A stretch of DNA of 64,000 nucleotides from Marinagarivorans cellulosilyticus. Lineage in GTDB: Bacteria > Pseudomonadota > Gammaproteobacteria > Pseudomonadales > Cellvibrionaceae. The first letter of the stretch is position 1. Each line of letters opens with the position of its first letter. The notes beneath the pieces were generated by a model. That model had not been told where the DNA came from, ran no database searches, and saw only the letters and a list, made by a program, of their open reading frames with translations. Positions 51,881 through 60,158 of this stretch are shown here, piece by piece. The DNA lies in contig NZ_AP023086.1 of NCBI RefSeq assembly GCF_021655555.1, positions 2,882,685 to 2,946,684 on the forward strand, written 5' to 3'. The translations under genes and the position numbers were made by a program.

Positions 51881-54800
51881 ATGTATAGGTTCCCTTTCTG
51901 CATTTTCAAACCTACGGCGTTTCTCGCATCATTATTTTTGCTGACGAGCTGTGGTAGTGAGGTAGAGCGCGAAACCCCTTCCAATGGTGGCCCGCAGTTG
52001 GCGGCAACTTCGTCCAGTAATGTTTTTGTAGCGAGCTCTAGCAGCTCGGCTGTAATCAGTAGCTCCTCGCCAGCGGTAAGTAGTGAGCCCGCCGTTGTTC
52101 AAAAAAGCCCAAAAGCCATTATTGAAGCGCAGTGTGTTAATTGCCATATGAGCGATATACATGATGAATGGTCTAGCTTTGACGAGCAACAGTGGTTGGC
52201 TGCCACGGCTGAAAGTGGCGAGCACCTTATCGACCCTATTAACCCCGGGGATTCATTATTCCTTAGGCGGGTTCGTTTTTATGCGGCATCCAACTCAAAT
52301 CTCTCTCTAACAGAAGAATTCACCACTCAGGATTATGAAAAACTTGTCGTTTGGGTGACTGATATTGCAGCGGAATTTGTTCCTATTAGCAGCAGTTCGG
52401 TGGCTCAAAGTTCGAGTAGCTTGCCAGCCGCAGTAAGTAGCGCTTCTGTTATTAGTAGTATTTCAGATGTAAGTAGCTCAAGTGTATCGAGTGCAGTTGC
52501 ATCAAGTTTACCGGTCGCTGCCAGCTCTTTAGCTAATTCCTCGGATGTGGCCACAAGCAGTGAGGCTGGCGAGTCGAGCAGTTCATCCTTAGTCGCCTCT
52601 TCTACAGCTCCGGAGGCTTCTTCTGTATCTGAAATATCGTCCAGTAGTTTGCCGGTAGTGTCTTCATCTTCTTCCGTGGATGCTTCGTCCAGTGCATCCT
52701 CTGAGGTTGCAGAATTAACCGCAATCGAAATTATTGATCAGCAATGCGCAAGCTGCCATATGGGCTTGCACTCGGTATGGTCTGATTATGATGAATCTGC
52801 TTGGCTAGAAGCTACAACCTTATTGGGTAGCCAACTAATTGTTACTGACGATATTCTCGCCTCGCCACTGCTTACGAGAATAAGCTTTTATGAGGGGGAA
52901 GCCTCAAACATGCCTCCTGAAAACAGCGATCAGGCGGCAACCTTTACGCAGGAAGATTACGATACGATTAAAGCTTGGTTACTTACGCTATCCACGGAGT
53001 CAAGTGCGAGCAGTGGGGCGGAGCCTTCCTCTAGTGCTGCTAGTGTCTCAAGTGAGGTAAGTTCAAGTTCAGAGGCTTCTTTAGCGCAATCGAGCTCCGT
53101 AAATACAGTGAGTGAATCTTCGGCGAGTGTGCAAAGTAGTGCATTGGCAATAAGCTCCCAGAGCAGTGCAGTGTCAAGTTCTTCTGATCAGGGGGTTAGC
53201 AGTGTCGCTAGTAGTATGGCTGAGACTATGAGCAGTTCGTCATCTTCGAGCGTACTTTCCTCATCCAGCGTTGATGGTATCTCCTCGAGTATGGCATCGA
53301 GTTCGTCAGAAGCGTCTTCTTCATCGGTTGCGCCTACAGCGTTGGAAGTATTAGATGCTCAGTGTGCGAGTTGCCATTTAGGTTTGCACATGGCGTGGTC
53401 TGTTTACGATGACTCAGCTTGGTTGTCTGCTAAAACTTTTGACGGCAACCCCTTGATTGTGCCTGAAAATATTTTGTCATCCCCATTACTCACAAGAATG
53501 AGCTTTTATGCTGGGGAAGACTCCGATATGCCCCCTAGCACAAGTGATCAGGCAGCAACGTTTGGCGTGGACGATTACGAAATAGTCAAAGCTTGGCTGC
53601 TGACTCTAGCCGAAGAGGCGGTTAGTAGTGAGGCTGAACAATCATCAAGTACACAGAGTAGCTCCGTAGCTTCAAGCAGTTCAGAGGCCAGCGAAGTTAG
53701 TTCTAGTAGCTCGGCCTCGCTTGCGTCATCCAGTATTGCGTCTTCTGCGGATTCTAGTAGCGCTTTGGCAATTAGCTCTAGTTCTTCAGAAGTTATGTCT
53801 TCTTCTGTTGCCGTACAAAGTAGCTCGTTGGCAGCTAGTAGCGTTGCTGTCGAGTCTTCAAGTAGTTCGGTATCGTCTAGTTCTAGCGTTGATTCAGCAG
53901 CGGCTTTGGAAATCATCGAGGCTTTCTGTACGAGTTGCCACTTTGGGCTTCACAGGAGTTGGTCGGACTATGATTCTGACGAGGCTTGGCGCTTAGCTCA
54001 GGCGAACAACGGTGAAAGTTACATCGACCCACTATCGCCAGAAGACTCTTTCTTGTTAAGCCGCATTAAGTTCTATGGTGGTGAAGATGCTGATATGCCG
54101 CTGGATAATGCTGCGCAATCAGCACCTTTTACGCGGGATCATTACGAGACCTTGGTAGCGTGGGTTAAGTCATTTGGCGTGAAAGAGCCGGATCCGATTA
54201 CTGATGGTACGGTCGCTGTTAGTGATGTCGAATTTACTGAGTTAGGCGTTAATCTCGGATTAAGCTGTGAAGTGGATGAGACTCTTCAGTTACATTTACG
54301 CGATCCCGCGCGAGTGGAGCTGACGCCTATTGCCGATTATTTGGGCGTTACTTCAAGGGAGGATGGAGTAACCTTGATGATGGCGGATGAGCTCGCTGTT
54401 CAGATGGATGATGGTACGTTCATCATTAATGGCGAAGGTATTGATTTGTGGGCTAGCAATATCTTTTTCAACGCCCTAGCAATGCCGATTGAAGACGGCG
54501 CCTTAGATTTAACCTTGGATGTCCTTTCTGTTAATGGTATCGAGCACGATTTTGCCAAGGTGGGCTTATTGGTCACTGATGGTGATGATTTGTCGGGGCA
54601 AATGGTGTTTATTCATTGGTCTGGTCGCCAAGGCTTAGCGGAAGATAGTGGTGTAGGTGTATTGAATGGCTATCGCCGTATTGTGGCAAACCCCGTTGAA
54701 GGCGAGGTGACACCAACACCTGCGCGCTTGCGCGTTGCCTACGAGAACGACACCTTAAAAATAGGCGGCTGCTATGATTGCGAGACGCCAGCGGTGGGCC

Positions 54801-56593
54801 TCCCCAAAACACTCAATTTTGAGCCTAAGCAGGTTTACATTGTGGCCTCCTCGCATACCGAAGGCATGATTCAGGCGCGCTTGGGCTTGATGGATGCGTA
54901 TTCTGACGAGGGGAAATACGCCAAGATTCACGAAGAATCGGTGACTTGTGTGGACGGTACGGCCAATGTCACGATTGCCGCTAGTGGGTTAGACGATCTT
55001 GAGCGTTTACACGTCGAGTTTTACCGCGGCGACAGCCTTGTAGCGGCGTCTTCGGTAGTGAAAGAGTTTTCTGAAATGGCGAGTTGTGAACTGCAGGATG
55101 AGCTATTAGAGCCCAAGCTGCGCCGTTTATCGCAAACGCAAATTAAAAACTCAATCGTCGATATTTTCGGCGATCGTTTTGCTGCTGATATTTGGCCTGA
55201 TATGGAAGATGGCGCTAAGCTGATTGGCATGAATAACACCGCCGACCGCTTAAATGTTAACAACCTTAATATGGAGCGCTTGCTCGAGACATCGAAGGCT
55301 GTGGTAAGTACCGCGCTAGCCTCTGAGCCTACTGTGCTGGCGTGTGCGCAAGCGGCGAACGATGCCTGCGTGTTGGATGTTGTTCAAATTTACGGTAAGC
55401 GCTTGTGGCGCCGGCCGTTGTCGACTGCCGAGGTCACAGAGTTCACCGCGGCACTGGCAGATATTGCCGACAACGAAAGCCAATTAGAGTTTGCCATTAA
55501 TGCATTATTTATGAGTGCCAACTTCCTGTTTCGCAGCGAGATTGGGGTGCTTGAAAATAATGCGCAAGCACTCACGAACTACGAAATTGTCAGCATATTA
55601 TCTTACGCGGTATTAAATACTACGCCGGACGATACCTTGTTGGCATTGGCCGATAAAGCCTCACCACTGACTGTGCAAGAACTGCAGCAGCAAGTCACGC
55701 GGTTGCTTGATGATGATCGCGCCAGTGCGGCCATGATGGAAGTGTACAAAGATTACCTCAAATTAGACTTGGTGCTTTCACGGCCTAAAGATGACAGCTT
55801 TAACTTTACCGAAACCGTCAGGGCAGATGTTTTAGCCAGTGCCGAGCAAATGTTAATTGATAACATTGCCAGTGGTGCTAGCGTGGTGGGTGTCTTTGGG
55901 GGGAGTGACTATTACCTTAACAGCAATATCGACTACCTCTTTAATGCCGATGTTGAGCATGCCGCGCTAGCAAAAACCACATTGGATGCGACTGAGCGTA
56001 GCGGGGTATTGAATCACCCAGCCTTTTTGTCCGTGCACTCAACATTGGCAAAATCCGGTATTGTGAAGCGTGGCGTCTTTGCCTTAGAGCAATTACTGTG
56101 TCAGGAATTACCCGATCCGCCTGATGATGTTATGCCTGTTCCCGTACCCGATGGCATTGATGTGCTATTAACCTCAGAGCGCAACTTACTGCAAATGACA
56201 CACAGCGCCCAGGCGGCGTGTATCAGCTGCCACCAAGTCATCGATCCAGCAGGCTTTGGATTTGAAAACTTCGATTCTATTGGCCGTTATCGCACGGTTG
56301 AAAAAGACGTTGTTGCAATTGACGCATCGGGCGTGCTCGATAATGTGGGCGAGCATGTCTTGATGTACAGCACCAGTGCGGAATATTCCGAAGCCTTAAT
56401 GGCGTCACCGCAAATGAGCGGGTGTGTGTCGCGCCGCTTCCTGGAAAACTTTTTAGGGCAAGATCTCGAGCGCAACGCCTGTGAGCTGGAAAAATACCAG
56501 CACCACTTGGGTGAAGGTGACGGCAGCGTAAGCGCGCTGTTAAATACATTGATTCAGCTCGAAAGTTTCGGCAAGCGCAAGCAAGGTCAATAG
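51881..56593 (+). CDS. multi-heme lipoprotein: four Ser-linked CxxCH domains plus DUF1587/1595/1592/1588/1585
   Basis: A 1570-residue lipoprotein (lipobox L-T-S-C, Cys24; ATG 51881 with GGAG). Four homologous small cytochrome c-like domains have CxxCH at residues 85, 289, 495 and 683, separated by poly-serine linkers of roughly 100 residues. Domains 2-4 keep a Met (N-M-P-P, D-M-P-P, D-M-P-L) as likely axial ligand; domain 1 has N-L-S-L instead. A beta-rich region (about 735-1080) follows, then the planctomycete-type block: DUF1587-like (R-R-L-S-Q-T-Q), DUF1595 (K-R-L-W-R-R-P-L), DUF1592 (F-L-F-R-S-E-I-G), DUF1588 (R-S-G-V-L-N-H-P) and DUF1585, with a fifth C-I-S-C-H at residue 1447. It precedes a DUF1552 gene, its usual partner. 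The function of this pair is unknown. Confidence 0.92.
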   Translation: MYRFPFCIFKPTAFLASLFLLTSCGSEVERETPSNGGPQLAATSSSNVFVASSSSSAVISSSSPAVSSEPAVVQKSPKAIIEAQCVNCHMSDIHDEWSSFDEQQWLAATAESGEHLIDPINPGDSLFLRRVRFYAASNSNLSLTEEFTTQDYEKLVVWVTDIAAEFVPISSSSVAQSSSSLPAAVSSASVISSISDVSSSSVSSAVASSLPVAASSLANSSDVATSSEAGESSSSSLVASSTAPEASSVSEISSSSLPVVSSSSSVDASSSASSEVAELTAIEIIDQQCASCHMGLHSVWSDYDESAWLEATTLLGSQLIVTDDILASPLLTRISFYEGEASNMPPENSDQAATFTQEDYDTIKAWLLTLSTESSASSGAEPSSSAASVSSEVSSSSEASLAQSSSVNTVSESSASVQSSALAISSQSSAVSSSSDQGVSSVASSMAETMSSSSSSSVLSSSSVDGISSSMASSSSEASSSSVAPTALEVLDAQCASCHLGLHMAWSVYDDSAWLSAKTFDGNPLIVPENILSSPLLTRMSFYAGEDSDMPPSTSDQAATFGVDDYEIVKAWLLTLAEEAVSSEAEQSSSTQSSSVASSSSEASEVSSSSSASLASSSIASSADSSSALAISSSSSEVMSSSVAVQSSSLAASSVAVESSSSSVSSSSSVDSAAALEIIEAFCTSCHFGLHRSWSDYDSDEAWRLAQANNGESYIDPLSPEDSFLLSRIKFYGGEDADMPLDNAAQSAPFTRDHYETLVAWVKSFGVKEPDPITDGTVAVSDVEFTELGVNLGLSCEVDETLQLHLRDPARVELTPIADYLGVTSREDGVTLMMADELAVQMDDGTFIINGEGIDLWASNIFFNALAMPIEDGALDLTLDVLSVNGIEHDFAKVGLLVTDGDDLSGQMVFIHWSGRQGLAEDSGVGVLNGYRRIVANPVEGEVTPTPARLRVAYENDTLKIGGCYDCETPAVGLPKTLNFEPKQVYIVASSHTEGMIQARLGLMDAYSDEGKYAKIHEESVTCVDGTANVTIAASGLDDLERLHVEFYRGDSLVAASSVVKEFSEMASCELQDELLEPKLRRLSQTQIKNSIVDIFGDRFAADIWPDMEDGAKLIGMNNTADRLNVNNLNMERLLETSKAVVSTALASEPTVLACAQAANDACVLDVVQIYGKRLWRRPLSTAEVTEFTAALADIADNESQLEFAINALFMSANFLFRSEIGVLENNAQALTNYEIVSILSYAVLNTTPDDTLLALADKASPLTVQELQQQVTRLLDDDRASAAMMEVYKDYLKLDLVLSRPKDDSFNFTETVRADVLASAEQMLIDNIASGASVVGVFGGSDYYLNSNIDYLFNADVEHAALAKTTLDATERSGVLNHPAFLSVHSTLAKSGIVKRGVFALEQLLCQELPDPPDDVMPVPVPDGIDVLLTSERNLLQMTHSAQAACISCHQVIDPAGFGFENFDSIGRYRTVEKDVVAIDASGVLDNVGEHVLMYSTSAEYSEALMASPQMSGCVSRRFLENFLGQDLERNACELEKYQHHLGEGDGSVSALLNTLIQLESFGKRKQGQ

Positions 56594-56600
56594 GTGATTT

Positions 56601-57944
56601 ATGAACAAGACACAAAAGACAGTTAGCCGCCGCAATTTAATTAAAGGCTTGGGTGTTGTGGGTTTGTTACCTATGACCAAAGTCAATCAGCTCTTGGCGG
56701 CTACTTCAGAGGCGCCGCTAAGGGTACTGTTTGTTGCTTTGCAGCATGGTTGGGGGACGAGTAATCGCCCGATGACGGTCGAGGGTGAAGATTTTGCCTT
56801 TCCAGACGGCTTAGACCCTTTTAATAGTATTAAAAGTCAGTGTACCGTTGTTGATGGCCTCATGGGGCTTGGTGAGTGGGGCAATAATCATGACCTGTCC
56901 TACGCCGATATTTTAACCGGTGGAGTGCCTTATGGTGTGACGAGCTCAGCGTTTGATGGCCATATGCCCTTATCGGTGACCCCGTCTATCGATTATTTGC
57001 TGGAACAAAAAAGCGGCTTGCCAGCGTACCGTTTTTCGGCCGGGTACCGTTCTTGGGGTGTGCAATACCATCCGCTCAGCTTTGATCACAACTCGACAAT
57101 CTTGCCGTTTTACACAACGGCCATTTCTGCTTACGACAGCCTATTTAAAAACTTAACCGATGCTGAGTTAAGCGGTGAGAGCGTACAAAGCCAAGAGGCT
57201 GAAATGCTGTCGAAAGTTTTTCAGTTTGTACGGGCGCCTGCGCAGCGACAGTTAGATTCAGTCCCGCTGGCCGAAAAAGATAAACTTGAGCGCTACCTAT
57301 TAGCCGTAGAGCACTTGGAAAGTAAAAACGAAACAGCGGCAGGCTATAGCGGTTCAGAGCGTTTAAGTGCAATGCCGGTTAAGGGGCAAAGCAGGCTAGA
57401 GGACCTAGACCATTACCTTGATATGATGAAAGTCGCATTCGCCAACGGCCTGACAACCACTGGGGTTGTTGGTATTGGCGATATCCACAGTATTACAGAC
57501 TTTCATCACACCCACGCGCATGCGGTGACGGATACTTGGTGGGATACGCGTCGAGAATTTTCACAATCGATCGTAAATTTCGCGAATGCGCTGGATCAGA
57601 TCACAGACTTTGATGGCAGCAGCTTGCTGGATAACACATTAATAGTGATGACTGGAGAGGTGGGTGATGGTAAGCACAACCTCATTAATAAAGGGCATTT
57701 GATGGTCGGTGGCGGTAACCATTTAAATGTAGGGCGTGTCATAAAGCCAGAAAGGCTGGGTAAAACCGAGGCGAGAGCCTTGCTGCGTGAAGATGCCAAT
57801 GGCGCCCTGCAGCCCCAGTTGCGGTGGAGTACTACGGCGAGTAGTCGTACCAATGCGGATTTATTTCGTGACATAGGCAACTTGGCGGGCTTGAACTTAA
57901 GTGAATTTGGTTTGCCTTCGCAAAATCGTGGTGATGTGCTGTAG
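56601..57944 (+). CDS. Tat-exported DUF1552 family protein
   Basis: A 447-residue protein with a twin-arginine signal (S-R-R-N-L-I-K-G, then a hydrophobic stretch to about residue 31). The mature part has V-A-L-Q-H-G-W-G-T-S-N, D-G-L-M-G-L-G-E-W-G-N-N-H-D and late G-D-I-H-S-I-T-D-F-H-H-T-H-A-H, histidine- and aspartate-rich segments typical of DUF1552, a family probably related in fold to the DUF1501/alkaline-phosphatase-like group. Tat export suggests folding, perhaps with metal, before export. It starts seven bases after the DUF1592 gene and is surely in the same operon. The reaction is unknown. Confidence 0.9.
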   Translation: MNKTQKTVSRRNLIKGLGVVGLLPMTKVNQLLAATSEAPLRVLFVALQHGWGTSNRPMTVEGEDFAFPDGLDPFNSIKSQCTVVDGLMGLGEWGNNHDLSYADILTGGVPYGVTSSAFDGHMPLSVTPSIDYLLEQKSGLPAYRFSAGYRSWGVQYHPLSFDHNSTILPFYTTAISAYDSLFKNLTDAELSGESVQSQEAEMLSKVFQFVRAPAQRQLDSVPLAEKDKLERYLLAVEHLESKNETAAGYSGSERLSAMPVKGQSRLEDLDHYLDMMKVAFANGLTTTGVVGIGDIHSITDFHHTHAHAVTDTWWDTRREFSQSIVNFANALDQITDFDGSSLLDNTLIVMTGEVGDGKHNLINKGHLMVGGGNHLNVGRVIKPERLGKTEARALLREDANGALQPQLRWSTTASSRTNADLFRDIGNLAGLNLSEFGLPSQNRGDVL

Positions 57945-58057
57945 GGTGGGGTGTATAAATTTAAATCGAGAGACTCTAATCTAAACTCATCACTTGCTGG
58001 CTTCGTTTGTGATTTTCAGTACAATGCGTGCTGAATATCTTAATAGAGCTATGAGTG

Positions 58058-58741
58058 ATGCCCGCCCAAAAATTCTTAATTGCCCCGTCAATCCTTTCTG
58101 CTGACCTTGCCCGTCTTGGTGACGATGTTCAGGCTGTTGTCGATGCTGGCGCTGATATTATCCATTTTGATGTGATGGATAACCATTACGTGCCCAATTT
58201 AACTTTTGGTCCAGCCATTTGCGCCGCATTGCGCAAATACGGCATAACGGCGCCAATTGATGTTCATCTTATGGTTGAGCCTGTTGATGCACTTATTGAG
58301 CAATTCATTGATGCTGGCGCAAGTTACATTACCTTCCACCCAGAAGCCTCTAAGCATGTTGATCGTTCTTTAGAGTTAATTCGTGCAGCCGGTCTTAAAT
58401 GTGGTTTGGTGCTTAACCCAGGTTCGCCTCTTAGCATGGTGGAGCAAGTATTGCATAAGCTAGATATGTTATTGCTGATGTCTGTTAACCCTGGCTTCGG
58501 CGGGCAATCATTTATTCCGTACACACTGGATAAAATTAGAGCTGCTCGGGGCTTGATCGATGCTAGCGGCTTGGAAACTCGTTTAGAGGTGGATGGCGGC
58601 GTAAAGTTAAGTAATATTCAAGCGATAGCTGAAGCTGGAGCGGATACTTTTGTTGCTGGCTCTGCCATATTCGGTGCTGCTGATTATCAGGAGACAATAG
58701 GGCAGATGAAAGCGTCTTTAGCTAAGCTATGTTCAAAATAA
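58058..58741 (+). CDS. rpe: ribulose-phosphate 3-epimerase
   Basis: Interconverts ribulose 5-phosphate and xylulose 5-phosphate in the pentose phosphate pathway, so it also serves the xylose route encoded at the left of the window. The 227-residue TIM barrel shows I-A-P-S-I-L-S-A-D near residue 7, H-F-D-V-M-D (metal/catalytic Asp) near 35, D-V-H-L-M-V near 68, M-S-V-N-P-G-F-G-G-Q near 143 and E-V-D-G-G-V near 176. ATG 58058 is preferred; a GTG directly before it is also possible. The exopolysaccharide genes follow after about 20 bases. Confidence 0.95.
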   Translation: MPAQKFLIAPSILSADLARLGDDVQAVVDAGADIIHFDVMDNHYVPNLTFGPAICAALRKYGITAPIDVHLMVEPVDALIEQFIDAGASYITFHPEASKHVDRSLELIRAAGLKCGLVLNPGSPLSMVEQVLHKLDMLLLMSVNPGFGGQSFIPYTLDKIRAARGLIDASGLETRLEVDGGVKLSNIQAIAEAGADTFVAGSAIFGAADYQETIGQMKASLAKLCSK

Positions 58742-58760
58742 CTAACTGGTGTTTAAGTAT

Positions 58761-59366
58761 ATGAAACATTTAATGGCGTTGTTTTTATTGTCGTTACTGG
58801 CGGGGTGCTCTACTACCCCCGAACCAAGTATCGTGCCTGCTCCTATAACTAATACAGGAGCTGATTATCAAATGGGGGTTGGCGACGAAATTTCGGTACA
58901 GGTGTGGAAATCTCCAGAGCTCTCTGTTGATGTGCCTGTTCGTCCTGACGGCAAGGTATCCGTGCCTCTTGTTGGTGACGTGGTTGCGATTGGTAAATCT
59001 ACGAAAGATTTGTCGAAGGAATTAACGAACGAGTTCGGTGCTTATGTACGCAATCCGCAGGTAACCGTGATAGTAAGAAATCCAGCTAGCGCTAATTTCT
59101 TGCGCAGAGTTCGCGTGACAGGAGCTGTTGGAAGTCCTTTAAGCGTTATGCATCAGCAGGGAATGACAGTGCTGGATATGGTTTTGTTGGCTGGGGGGCT
59201 TACCGAATTTGCGAGCGGAAACAATGCTAAACTCTATCGTAAATATGGCGATAAAGTTGAAGTATTCCCAATTTATTTGAGTGATATGTTAGAAAAGGGG
59301 CGCTTAGATACTAATTATGAGCTTCATCCTGCCGATATTATTACAGTGCCGGAACGAATATTCTAA
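58761..59366 (+). CDS. polysaccharide export lipoprotein (Wza/SLBB family)
   Basis: A 201-residue outer-membrane lipoprotein, shorter than Wza. Lipobox L-L-A-G-C gives Cys16. It has the Poly_export domain (Y-Q-M-G-V-G-D-E-I-S-V-Q-V-W near 35, R-P-D-G-K-V-S-V-P-L-V-G-D-V near 58) and one SLBB-like domain (V-R-V-T-G-A-V to D-I-I-T-V-P-E-R near the end). It forms the outer-membrane exit for exopolysaccharide with the Wzz-like protein downstream. ATG 58761 is chosen as it starts the signal peptide; the frame opens at a GTG at 58749. Confidence 0.88.
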   Translation: MKHLMALFLLSLLAGCSTTPEPSIVPAPITNTGADYQMGVGDEISVQVWKSPELSVDVPVRPDGKVSVPLVGDVVAIGKSTKDLSKELTNEFGAYVRNPQVTVIVRNPASANFLRRVRVTGAVGSPLSVMHQQGMTVLDMVLLAGGLTEFASGNNAKLYRKYGDKVEVFPIYLSDMLEKGRLDTNYELHPADIITVPERIF

Positions 59367-59387
59367 GTTAACTGGAGTTTGAGTGCT

Positions 59388-60122
59388 TTGAGCAAGCCAA
59401 TACAATCTGAGTTTCAAAAGGCAGCGATAGCTGGTGAAGGGCAATCGTCTGTATCTCAAATGACCGAGGTCAAGGCTTTTAGTGCGCAAGAGTTGACTGA
59501 TCTTAAGTTGATTCATTCTGGAGCGGGAGCGCCCTCAGCTTTAAAAGCTTTTCGCGATCTGCGCACGCGTCTAATGGCTATTAAAGAAGAAGGTAACTTT
59601 GCTTGCCTTGTTGTTTCCGCTGAGCCTGGTGGTGGCTCTCATGTGGCGGTAAACCTTGCGGCCGCTATTGCTTTGGATAAAACGAAGTCGTCTGTGTTGG
59701 TTGATTGTAATTTATATGCTCCTTCTGTTGGCCAGTATATGCCTGGGGGGGCAGACGTCGGCTTGACGGATTATTTGGATGATACATCGGTAAGCTGTGA
59801 GGATATTGTTTACGGGACGGGGGTGAAGAGAATGAGAGCTATCCCCGTGGGCAACAATAAAGACGGTGGTACGGAAAAACTCGCCTCTGGGCGTATGCGA
59901 CAGCTTGTGTCGGAGCTAAAGGCGCGTTATTCCGATCGTTATGTGATTATTGATGCGCCTTCTGTTTCTAATTATGAAGCGGAGGTTCAAATACTTTCTG
60001 AATTGTGTGATTTTGTCTTGCTTGTTGTGCCGTCGGGCCAAATAACAGAAAGTGTTTTAAATGCCCATATAGAGCGAATAGGTAAGGAAAATCTAGCTGG
60101 TGTTGTATTTAATGAGCGCTAG
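59388..60122 (+). CDS. BY-kinase-like exopolysaccharide ATPase with degenerate Walker A
   Basis: About 244 residues of the CpsD/CapB/EpsG-type ATPase fold. The region after A-L-K-A-F-R-D-L-R-T-R-L is V-V-S-A-E-P-G-G-G-S-H-V-A-V-N-L, where the usual G-x-G-K-S-T has lost the lysine and one position. Walker A' reads L-V-D-C-N-L and Walker B is Y-V-I-I-D-A-P. No tyrosine-rich tail is present; it ends V-V-F-N-E-R. Some such partners of Wzz proteins have this degenerate loop and may act without kinase activity. TTG at 59388 has GGAG ten bases upstream; TTG at 59379 is too close to it. Confidence 0.78.
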   Translation: MSKPIQSEFQKAAIAGEGQSSVSQMTEVKAFSAQELTDLKLIHSGAGAPSALKAFRDLRTRLMAIKEEGNFACLVVSAEPGGGSHVAVNLAAAIALDKTKSSVLVDCNLYAPSVGQYMPGGADVGLTDYLDDTSVSCEDIVYGTGVKRMRAIPVGNNKDGGTEKLASGRMRQLVSELKARYSDRYVIIDAPSVSNYEAEVQILSELCDFVLLVVPSGQITESVLNAHIERIGKENLAGVVFNER

Positions 60123-60158
60123 CCGAGTTGTTGCAGTGAGTGGGAGTACTCTTTAGGT

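Noticed and set aside
53575..53916. Minus-strand open frame in the multi-heme lipoprotein gene
   Set aside because: Antisense of a poly-serine linker.
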